Part shown: one piece after another, positions 26,661-33,414 of the stretch
How the letters are laid out: each line of letters starts with the position of its first letter
How positions within the stretch are numbered: the stretch's first letter is position 1
Assembly: GCF_003952505.1 (NCBI RefSeq)
Contig: NZ_CP034450.1
Location: 6,159,001 to 6,223,000 of the forward strand
Length of the DNA: 64,000 bases
From: Mesorhizobium sp. M4B.F.Ca.ET.058.02.1.1
Lineage (GTDB): Bacteria; Pseudomonadota; Alphaproteobacteria; Rhizobiales; Rhizobiaceae
Reading direction: 5' to 3'
Position numbers and translations under genes: made by a program
The notes under the pieces: generated by a model
What the model was told of the DNA's origin: nothing
The model's database searches: none
The model's input: the letters and a program-made list of their open reading frames with translations, nothing else

Positions 26661-27584
26661 TCAATAGCCGCGCGACCGCTCGACGAGCCCGATGGGATCG
26701 AGACCGGCGCGGTGGCGTCTGATGTTTTCGATGACGGCGCGGGCGGCGGTCGCCGGCTGGGTGACGCTGGCGATGTGCGGGGTCAGGATGATCTTCGGAT
26801 GCGCCCAGAACGGATGGCCGGAGGGCAGTGGTTCGGGATCGGTGACGTCGATCATCGCCGCCGACAGATGGCCGCTGTCGAGCGCCGCGACAAGCGCTTC
26901 GTGGTCGAGCTGCGGCCCGCGGCCGGTGTGGACGAGCGCCGCGCCCTCGGGCAGTTTCGCGAACAAGTCGGCATTGAGGAAGCCACGTGTCTCCTCGGTC
27001 AGCGGCAGCAGGCCGACCAGAATGTCGCTGGCCGCAAGCATCTCCTGCAGCCCGGGCCGGCCATGATGGCAGGTCACGCCCTCGATCCGCTGCGGCGAGC
27101 GGCTCCAGCCAGCGAGCGGGAAGCCGAAAGGTTTTAGGCGATCAAGGACGGCCTGGCCGAGCTGCCCGAGGCCGAGCACGCCGATCCGGCGCAAGGCGGC
27201 CTGAAGCTGCGGTATGTCGCGCCATTCGCCAGCGCGTTGCTGTGCCAGATATCCAGGGAGGTTGCGGTGGAGCGCAAGCACGGCAAGCGTCACATATTCC
27301 TGCATCATGCGCACGATGCCTTCCTCGATCGTACGCACGATCTTCACCTGTTCCGGCACGGTATCGAGGCGGAACTGGTCGACGCCGGCGCCGATGGAAA
27401 ACAGGATCTCCAGGTTCCTGTAGCGCGCGAGGTCTTCCGGCGCAGTCCAGGTGATGAGATAGCGTACGGCGTCGGGATCGACTGTTGCTGCATTCGTCGT
27501 GAAGGGGATGTCCGGCAGTTCCTCGGCGAAGGCCTCTGCGAAGACCGCGCCGCGGCGCGCATCGGAATTGAACAGGAAGGTCAT
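26661..27584 (-). CDS. D-2-hydroxyacid dehydrogenase (GhrA-like glyoxylate/hydroxypyruvate reductase)
   Basis: A 307-residue NAD(P)-dependent dehydrogenase. [21 protein letters not shown] (about residues 134-154) binds the cofactor, [19 protein letters not shown] follows and [20 protein letters not shown] plus TPHIAS supply the catalytic Glu and His. AAGGGGAACGGGG precedes the ATG. It would reduce glyoxylate, hydroxypyruvate or a similar 2-keto acid. It is 12 bases after the deacetylase gene. Confidence 0.92.
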   Translation of the reverse strand: MTFLFNSDARRGAVFAEAFAEELPDIPFTTNAATVDPDAVRYLITWTAPEDLARYRNLEILFSIGAGVDQFRLDTVPEQVKIVRTIEEGIVRMMQEYVTLAVLALHRNLPGYLAQQRAGEWRDIPQLQAALRRIGVLGLGQLGQAVLDRLKPFGFPLAGWSRSPQRIEGVTCHHGRPGLQEMLAASDILVGLLPLTEETRGFLNADLFAKLPEGAALVHTGRGPQLDHEALVAALDSGHLSAAMIDVTDPEPLPSGHPFWAHPKIILTPHIASVTQPATAARAVIENIRRHRAGLDPIGLVERSRGY

Positions 27585-27596
27585 CCCCGTTCCCCT

Positions 27597-28721
27597 TCAA
27601 GCCGCGCAGTGGGCGCCCAGCGCCTCGATCAATCGCTGGCAGGCGGCGAGCTCGCTGGCGAGGATGTATTCGTCGGGCTTGTGGGCGCGACCTATGTCGC
27701 CCGGGCCGCAGATGATCGCATCGAAGCCGGCGGCCTGGTAGAGTCCGGCCTCCGTGCCGTAGCTGACGGCGGCGAGCGGCGCTTCGCCGGTCAGCTCGGC
27801 CAACAGTGCCGCCAGGCTCGAGTCCTGCGGCAGCGACAGCGCCGGATAGGCGCTCATCGGCGTCCACTCGATCCGAAAGCCGTCGACCGCAAGGGCTTCG
27901 GCTCGCGCCCTGACCGGCGCGAGCAGGCTGGCCGGGTCGACGCCGGGTATGGCGCGGGCCTCCAGGTCCAGCGTGCAGGTGTCTGGAATGATGTTGACCG
28001 ACTGCCCACCCGTCACCACGCCCGCCTGCAGCGAGGAATAGGGCGGCTCGAAGGCGGGGTCGAACGGACCGCACGTCAGCCGCTCGGCTTCGCTGACGGC
28101 CGCGCCCAGCGCAGCGGCCATGGCATGGATGGCGTTGAGCCCCAGATCAGGCCGCGATGAATGGCCGGACCGCCCGTTGACCGTCACCCGAGCCGCCGCC
28201 TTGCCCTTGTGGCCGCGCACGGCGCGCATGCCGCTCGGCTCGCCGACGATGACGCCGAGCGGTTTCGCGCAAAGTGCGGGAAGGCGCGCGATCAAATGCG
28301 GCACGCCGCGGCATCCGACCTCCTCGTCATAGGAGAAGGCGAGATGAATCGGTCTGGCCAGGCGCAGTTTCGTCAGTGCAGGCACAGCCGCGAGCACCGC
28401 TGCCAGAAACCCCTTCATGTCCGTGGTGCCGCGTCCATAGAACCGTTCGCCTTCCCGGCGCAGCGTGAAAGGAGCCGAGCTCCAATGTGGCTCGCCGGCG
28501 GGGACGACGTCCATGTGGCCGGACAGGATGAAGCCCGGCACATCGGCGGGGCCGATCGTTGCGAACAGGTTGAAACGATCGCCCTCAGGCCCTGGGAGCA
28601 GGCTGACTTGCGTTCCGTGCTGCGCAAGATGGGCCTCGATCCAGCCGGCGATGTCGCCATTCGGCTCGCCGGCGACCGATGGAAAGGCGACGAGACGGTC
28701 GAGGATGTCGAAGACGTCCAT
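27597..28721 (-). CDS. M20 family acetylornithine deacetylase-like amidohydrolase (ArgE)
   Basis: A 374-residue metallohydrolase with metal ligands in LSGHMDVVPAG (H69, D71), GTTDMKG (D101) and the catalytic Glu pair in YDEEVGCRG (about 133-134). It is close to ArgE/DapE. ArgE removes the acetyl group from N-acetylornithine; here, next to catabolic genes and two acetyltransferases, it may deacetylate an N-acetylated catabolic intermediate instead. It is the first gene of the operon that runs down to the GabD-like gene at 22147. Confidence 0.9.
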   Translation of the reverse strand: MDVFDILDRLVAFPSVAGEPNGDIAGWIEAHLAQHGTQVSLLPGPEGDRFNLFATIGPADVPGFILSGHMDVVPAGEPHWSSAPFTLRREGERFYGRGTTDMKGFLAAVLAAVPALTKLRLARPIHLAFSYDEEVGCRGVPHLIARLPALCAKPLGVIVGEPSGMRAVRGHKGKAAARVTVNGRSGHSSRPDLGLNAIHAMAAALGAAVSEAERLTCGPFDPAFEPPYSSLQAGVVTGGQSVNIIPDTCTLDLEARAIPGVDPASLLAPVRARAEALAVDGFRIEWTPMSAYPALSLPQDSSLAALLAELTGEAPLAAVSYGTEAGLYQAAGFDAIICGPGDIGRAHKPDEYILASELAACQRLIEALGAHCAA

Positions 28722-28913
28722 TCCAGCCCTTAAGACATTTCGGGTCGCCGGATCGGTGTCGGCGACCGTATGCTGCTAGATTTTGGGAGAGGATGTGCGC
28801 GTTCTTTCGCGATTGCGTGCCGAAAGCGGAAGTGTTTCAGTTGAATCTAGCGTTGGCGCGCGGCTTTCGAGCAAATCCTACCGGTCTGCTTGTTTAGCGT
28901 TGGCGGAGAGAGG

Positions 28914-29861
28914 GTGACCATCGACGCGTCATCTCTAGTGCGGCAATCTTTCAGGGGCATGGCATTGAAGCCGTCCGGAAGCTTGAAAATCGATACCTTC
29001 TCGATGCGCATCGGCGACATCGAGGGCATCGATCTCGATCGGTTGCACGGGCACTCCCTGTCCGTCGGATGGCCGCACCGGGCCGAAGACTGGCAGTTCC
29101 TGCGCGAATCGGGGCGCGGCTTCGTGGCGCTCGATGAGATCGGCCGCGTTCTCGGTTCGGCCATGTGGTTCGCGCACGGCACCGATTTCGCCACCGTGGG
29201 CATGGTCATCACCTCGCCGCGACTGCAGACGCTCGGCGCAGGACAATGGCTGATGAAGCGGGTCTTCGAAAAGGTCGCCGGGCGCGATCTGCGCCTCAAT
29301 GCAACACGAGCGGCAAGACGGCTCTATCTTTCGCTCGATTTCCAGCCGGAGAAGACCGTCTACCAATGCCAGGGCATCGCCAGAGCGGAGACGATGGGTA
29401 GACTGGCGGAGACAAGGGGCGATATCCGGACTTTGGGCGACGGCGACATTGCCGCGGCGATCACGCTCGATGCGGCGGGATTTGGCGTCAGGCGCGCGGC
29501 GCTGATCGCAAAGCTCTTCGCGCACTCGGCCGGCTATGGTCTTTTCAAGGGCGGCAGGCTGAAAGCCTTCGCGCTCTGTCGCCCGTTCGGGCGGGGCCAT
29601 GTCGTGGGACCGGTCGTGGCGGAAAGCGACGTCGACGCCGTGGCCGTCGTCCGGCCGCACGTGGTCGACCATTCAGGATCTTTCCTCAGGATCGATACGC
29701 ATATGGACAATGGCGACTTCGCTGCCTTCCTGTCGCACAGCGGCATGCCGGTCTTCGACACGGTGCTGACCATGTCGCTGGGCAAACGGCTCGCCGATTT
29801 TGCCGTCGCAGGCGCGGCTATGCCGAAGACCTATGCTCTGGCGAGCCAAACTCTCGGATAG
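28914..29861 (+). CDS. GNAT family N-acetyltransferase with YitH-like C-terminal domain, paralogue
   Basis: A 315-residue protein from a GTG at 28914, preceded by GGAG at 6 bases; a TTG at 28890 and an ATG at 28959 are alternatives. The GNAT half has VGMVITSPRLQTLGAGQWLM and the C-terminal half has ALCRPFGRGHVVGPVVA and FLRIDTH. It shares these with the protein at 18968-19807, including the ending YALASQTLG versus YALANQALG. It is divergent from the ArgE-like gene. Confidence 0.85.
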   Translation: MTIDASSLVRQSFRGMALKPSGSLKIDTFSMRIGDIEGIDLDRLHGHSLSVGWPHRAEDWQFLRESGRGFVALDEIGRVLGSAMWFAHGTDFATVGMVITSPRLQTLGAGQWLMKRVFEKVAGRDLRLNATRAARRLYLSLDFQPEKTVYQCQGIARAETMGRLAETRGDIRTLGDGDIAAAITLDAAGFGVRRAALIAKLFAHSAGYGLFKGGRLKAFALCRPFGRGHVVGPVVAESDVDAVAVVRPHVVDHSGSFLRIDTHMDNGDFAAFLSHSGMPVFDTVLTMSLGKRLADFAVAGAAMPKTYALASQTLG

Positions 29862-30097
29862 TTCGGTGTTTTCGTCGGCAAAAAGGCGCCGGCCAACATT
29901 CAACCATTGCAAGGTGCGATCTGAACGTTCCGAGCAACTGGTACAGCGACACTCCAGTTGGCGATGCGATTCTTCCCATCGTTTTCAACACATCCTCGCT
30001 CAGTAAGAGTCTCCCGGGGCTTTCATCCTGACATAAATGCGCCAACCGCCATGTTAGAGTCCCACGATCGAGGACAGCTGCTACGTGCTGTTCTGAA

Positions 30098-30502
30098 ATG
30101 AGAGGAGCGTTTCCCACGTCCAGGATCAGCCGTCGCACCGTGCTCTTCCAGTCGGGCACCACCGTTGTCGCCTTGACCGCATCAGCCACGGCACTCGCCA
30201 CCGAGGCACCGCGTCGAGAAGGAGAACCGTCGAACGAACTGCGAGCGTTGATCAACGCGCATAAGACGGCATACGCAGCGTTCAACAAAGCCGTCCATGA
30301 AACGGGTGGCAACAGCCGCGACTACGATGAGGCCAGCCGAGAAGAGGAGAGGGCGCTGATCTCCATCTGCGCCTTTCCCGTGGCCACGCAAGGCGATCGC
30401 TTTGCCAAGGCACGATATCTTCTCGAGATCGAGGCGCGCGGCGAACTAGATTTGCCAGAGCACATGCAAGCTCTGCTCCACTCCACGATGTGGACGGTAT
30501 GA
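30098..30502 (+). CDS. Conserved hypothetical protein with twin-arginine signal
   Basis: A 134-residue protein with SRISRRTVLFQSG (residues 8-20), a twin-arginine motif, followed by a hydrophobic segment to about residue 35. The rest is helical and acidic, with RALINAHKTAYAAFNKAV. Similar short proteins occur as unknown proteins in rhizobia. No partner gene is evident: about 235 bases before it and 210 after it hold nothing I recognise. It separates the amino-acid block from the monooxygenase island. Confidence 0.65.
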   Translation: MRGAFPTSRISRRTVLFQSGTTVVALTASATALATEAPRREGEPSNELRALINAHKTAYAAFNKAVHETGGNSRDYDEASREEERALISICAFPVATQGDRFAKARYLLEIEARGELDLPEHMQALLHSTMWTV

Positions 30503-30714
30503 GATCGCGGCATTATGGCGAGTGGTTCTCCATCTGATCGGCGGCATGGATGCGCAATGCTCTCTGACCTCTTGGGCAGCTTCGCGCCGCATGCCGGGAC
30601 ACTCAAGCAGCCGTGTTTCGTCTACCAAATGCGAACCTCTTTGGCTCCTAGTCCCAGGCGATTTGCACCTAGATGCGGTCGTTCAAGGCACGACGAGCGG
30701 ACAGTCTCGTTGGT

Positions 30715-30888
30715 CTAGTTGGTCTTCAATTGACCAACACGGTTCTCGGCAATCCATCGGGCGGCGAGCACAAGGGCTCCCATGCTGAAGTCCTTGCCGT
30801 GCTTTGCCACCATTTCTTCCGACAAATTGGCGAGCCGTTCAAAGAATTCATCCTTGCTCCTGTCTTCGGGGGTGAGTTCGGTTTGCAT
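30715..30888 (-). CDS. 57-residue hypothetical protein, last gene of the operon divergent from mimA
   Basis: An ATG at 30888 preceded by CAGGAGAAGAGA opens a 57-residue frame (MQTELTPEDRSK to VGQLKTN) that ends at a TAG at 30715-30717. It is acidic at the N-terminus and mostly helical by eye, with no membrane segment. It follows the beta-propeller gene by 33 bases, in the same direction. The strong ribosome-binding site and operon position support it as real. I know no family for it. Confidence 0.65.
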   Translation of the reverse strand: MQTELTPEDRSKDEFFERLANLSEEMVAKHGKDFSMGALVLAARWIAENRVGQLKTN

Positions 30889-30921
30889 TCTCTTCTCCTG
30901 TTGTTAGCGGCCTGCATTGGC

Positions 30922-32049
30922 CTATTTGAACATCTGCGCGGGAAAGGTGACGATCGCGACGGTACCATCGACGGCACCCACCGCCAGGTGGCGTCCGTCA
31001 CCGGACCAGCCGAGCGCGGTTACTGCGCTGCCCATTGGCCTGACGAGGAGTTCGTCCCGCGCGCCGATCTGGGCGATGGTGATCCGGCCGTTGGCATAGC
31101 CGGCCGCAACCAGTCTCTTCTGCGGATGCGCGGCCACTGTCTCGACCGGCACCAGCCCGGCGCGACCTGTCTCCAGCGCGCCAGAGGTCTCTCCTTCAAG
31201 CGGCGGCGCAGTCATCGACCAACCGGCGATCCGGAAGGCGCCCGATGCAAACAGAGCGTTCTCTGGCAGGCTCCAGCACACTGTACGGACCGGCGTTGGA
31301 AATCCCGAGACGATCTCAGCCCGGCCATCAGTCATGCTGACCAGGGCAAAGCCTCCGGTTTCGAGCCCGCAGGCCAGCCAGGTGCCGTCGCCACTCCAGC
31401 GGATCGATACCGGGCGCGCCGAAAAGGCGAAATCACGTATCGCGGTGGCCTCGCTTTCGACCATCCAGATCGATAGCCGGTTGTCCAAGCTGCAGGCAAG
31501 GCGCCTTCCGCCTGGCGAAAAGGCCAGCGCATCGGTCGACGGGGTCGCACCGTGGTGCAGCCTTGTTGCGGCGCTTCCGCCGCGCGACAGGAAGATGTCC
31601 TGCCCATTGCTGACAGCTGTCATGGCCGTCCGAGGGCTGTAATCGAAGGCGACGGCCGGTCCGTCAATCTTGGCCAGCGTCTCCATCACAGTGCCGTCCG
31701 CTGCCAGATGCACCACTTTGCCGGCCGCCGTTCCGACCAGGAAGCCGGACCCAAGGTAGCTTGCGAGCGGGACATCGCCTTCTCCCATCGCGGCGGTAGT
31801 TATCAATGGTGCCGGTGCTCTTTCCCTGGGGCGGATCGTCGTTTGGCCAAGGTCGCCGCTCACCCTGATCCGCGATTCCGGCGGCTCCTGGTCCGCGACC
31901 GCAGCTATGGCAACCGTCCCATCAAGGCCGGTGAAGGCGACAGCCGAGGCATCGGCGCTGAAGCGCAGGTCGGCGACCGCCGACGGGCGGCGCCAGCTTC
32001 TGGCCAGCAGGTCGAACAAGGTCAGGTTCTGTATCGCGTGCTGGTTCAT
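30922..32049 (-). CDS. WD40-like beta-propeller protein, divergent monooxygenase-associated operon
   Basis: A 375-residue protein starting MNQHAIQNLTLFDLL at 32049, with AGGGAAGGA upstream; the longer frame is a shadow. It is built of repeats of about 40-50 residues with WD40-style cores, for example ADLRFSADASAVAFTG, LAFSPGGRRLACS, IRWSGDGTWLACG, VAAHPQKRLVAAG and LGWSGDGRHLAVG, giving seven to eight blades, so one closed propeller. No signal peptide, so cytosolic. Propellers act as binding platforms, so a scaffold or assembly role beside the monooxygenase is possible but unproven. Confidence 0.8.
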   Translation of the reverse strand: MNQHAIQNLTLFDLLARSWRRPSAVADLRFSADASAVAFTGLDGTVAIAAVADQEPPESRIRVSGDLGQTTIRPRERAPAPLITTAAMGEGDVPLASYLGSGFLVGTAAGKVVHLAADGTVMETLAKIDGPAVAFDYSPRTAMTAVSNGQDIFLSRGGSAATRLHHGATPSTDALAFSPGGRRLACSLDNRLSIWMVESEATAIRDFAFSARPVSIRWSGDGTWLACGLETGGFALVSMTDGRAEIVSGFPTPVRTVCWSLPENALFASGAFRIAGWSMTAPPLEGETSGALETGRAGLVPVETVAAHPQKRLVAAGYANGRITIAQIGARDELLVRPMGSAVTALGWSGDGRHLAVGAVDGTVAIVTFPAQMFK

Positions 32050-32063
32050 GGTCCTTCCCTTCG

Positions 32064-32372
32064 TCAGTTTCCGGTCTCCGCCAGGCAGCGGTCGACGTCG
32101 TCGATGTCGCCTTCGGCGGCGGCGATGCGCTCCTCGCACGTCGTGCATGCGTGTCTGAGTGCCGCGGCGCTCTCCTCGGCTTCATGCAAGTCTCGCACCA
32201 GTTGCACGTTTGGACCGCTTCGGCCGATCTCGAGCTCCAGGCGCAGCACGTCCATCTCGATACCGGAGAGTTTCTGGTTGAGCCGCTGCGCCTCCGAGGT
32301 CAGCGCCGAGACCGTGGCGACAAGATCGAGGCGGCGGGCGAGCAACGTGTCGCGTCTTTCGGTTTGGCCCAT
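32064..32372 (-). CDS. Short coiled-coil hypothetical protein
   Basis: A 102-residue protein starting MGQTERRDTLLARR at 32372, with AAGGAG exactly 6 bases upstream; an earlier ATG at 32387 overlaps the previous stop but lacks such a site. Most of the length looks like heptad-rich helix (VSALTSEAQRLNQKL). A CTTCEE motif (C-x2-C) lies near residue 81. It lies 14 bases before the propeller gene. Function unknown; dimerisation through the coiled coil is likely. Confidence 0.68.
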   Translation of the reverse strand: MGQTERRDTLLARRLDLVATVSALTSEAQRLNQKLSGIEMDVLRLELEIGRSGPNVQLVRDLHEAEESAAALRHACTTCEERIAAAEGDIDDVDRCLAETGN

Positions 32373-32383
32373 CGGATGCTCCT

Positions 32384-32860
32384 TCATTTTTCGTTTCCGC
32401 GCATCGGTCCTGGCGGTTGCTCGAACGCCGCCAGCAATCCGGGCAGTGTGCCGGCCTGCGACCGGAACTGCTTTTCGGCGGTCTCGATGTGGCTCTTCAG
32501 CTGATCCCAGATGTCGACGCGCATCACCGATGTTGTGTCGCCGGTGAGGCGCTCTATCTCCTCGACACGGAACTGGCGCGAGAGCGAAACGCCGGAAAAC
32601 ACGAAGTCGCGCAGCAGGATCGCGTGGTTCTCGATGAACAGATGGATCATCGGATGGGTTACCGCGGTGACGCCGCCGGCAGCAAGCTCGGCCCGGATGA
32701 AATCCTGAAAGTGGCTCTGGAGGCGAAATTGGCTCTCGCCCAGGAAGCGCATGACGAAGACCAGATCGCGAGGCATCAGCCTGACAAGATCGCCGGCGAT
32801 GTCGTCTGGCTGTCGGGATATTGGCGATGGCAGGCCTTGGCTGTCCTTTTCATCAGGCAT
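32384..32860 (-). CDS. 158-residue hypothetical protein, first gene of the operon divergent from mimA
   Basis: Starts at ATG 32860 with GGAG 7 bases upstream. The protein looks helical throughout and soluble, with LMPRDLVFVMRFLGESQFRL near residue 30 and a C-terminal proline-rich tail. I recognise no family. The next ATG (32387) overlaps its stop. It opens a tight minus-strand set of four genes of unknown role whose 5' end faces the monooxygenase promoter region. Confidence 0.7.
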   Translation of the reverse strand: MPDEKDSQGLPSPISRQPDDIAGDLVRLMPRDLVFVMRFLGESQFRLQSHFQDFIRAELAAGGVTAVTHPMIHLFIENHAILLRDFVFSGVSLSRQFRVEEIERLTGDTTSVMRVDIWDQLKSHIETAEKQFRSQAGTLPGLLAAFEQPPGPMRGNEK

Positions 32861-32972
32861 GGGCTCTCTCCAATGCTGAGCCGCATGGGCCGCCTCTTCA
32901 AAATAATAGAGACAGGATAGAATTGAATAGATGAAATCTGTTTTATGAATGCTGCGAGAGCTAAGTAAGCAT

Positions 32973-33037
32973 TTCGCAAATGCGAATTGAGTATAAATAT
33001 TACAGGCGTAATTTACATCTGTAAAATAACGTTACAG
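32973..33037. promoter_or_regulatory. Palindrome cluster, candidate activator-binding (UAS) sites for the mim promoter
   Basis: Three inverted repeats lie close together: TTCGCA-AA-TGCGAA (32973-32986), ATTAC-AGGC-GTAAT (32999-33012) and TTTACA-TC-TGTAAA (33012-33025). The hexamer TTACAG occurs at 33000-33005 and 33032-33037 and, inverted, at 33019-33024. They lie about 75-135 bases upstream of the -24 element, the usual distance for enhancer-binding proteins. They also lie 115-180 bases upstream of the divergent operon. Confidence 0.6.
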
Positions 33038-33109
33038 TTGGCTGCCGCGTTTCGCGGCGAAGTGAACGGCGATTGTTTCGAACGGCCGGCGTTGGGCTTT
33101 TTTCAAAAC

Positions 33110-33125
33110 TGGCACGGCGCTTGCT
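33110..33125 (+). promoter_or_regulatory. Sigma-54 (-24/-12) promoter for the mim operon
   Basis: TGGCACGGCGCTTGCT matches the sigma-54 consensus TGGCAC-N5-TTGCW essentially perfectly, with GG (33111-33112) and GC (33123-33124) separated by exactly 10 bases. Transcription should start near 33136, leaving a leader of about 280 bases before mimA. The sigma-54-dependent activator encoded at 43422-45503 is the expected partner. Confidence 0.88.
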
Positions 33126-33414
33126 TTGTCACTTGCATAAGAAGCCCATCGCACTTTGCGGTGCCAAAAGAACGAAGGAACGGAGGAAGCAGGTCAGGTC
33201 CGCTTCGGTACGCCCATCGCAGCAGCGGTTGGCACCGGGCGCTGCCGACACCTCGGAAACCTTTGCCGCGATCCACTCGAACAGCCCGACGATCAGTCGC
33301 GCCTGAATGCGCAACCCTTTGTCGTGCCGTTCGCACTCTCACTGGCGGCGTTGATTGCCGTCTCACGCCCGGATCAAGGGATCCGCGGCTCAAACCTGGT
33401 GGAGGCTTATGACG

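Larger units (their letters stand above)
32861..33414. promoter_or_regulatory. Divergent intergenic region and long mimA leader
   Basis: This 554-base gap separates the unknown operon (left) from mimA (right). Its left part is AT-rich and holds the palindromes; the centre holds the sigma-54 promoter; the right part, from about 33136, is a GC-rich leader in which I see no gene with a ribosome-binding site. I cannot identify the promoter that serves the leftward operon. Confidence 0.6.

Noticed and set aside
29862..30097. Gene remnant before the Tat-signal protein
   Set aside because: Six-frame reading gave only short frames without motifs or ribosome-binding sites.
33307..33354. Possible 15-residue leader peptide in the mimA leader
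   Set aside because: The short frame MRNPLSCRSHSHWRR has no ribosome-binding site and no sign of a regulatory structure after it.
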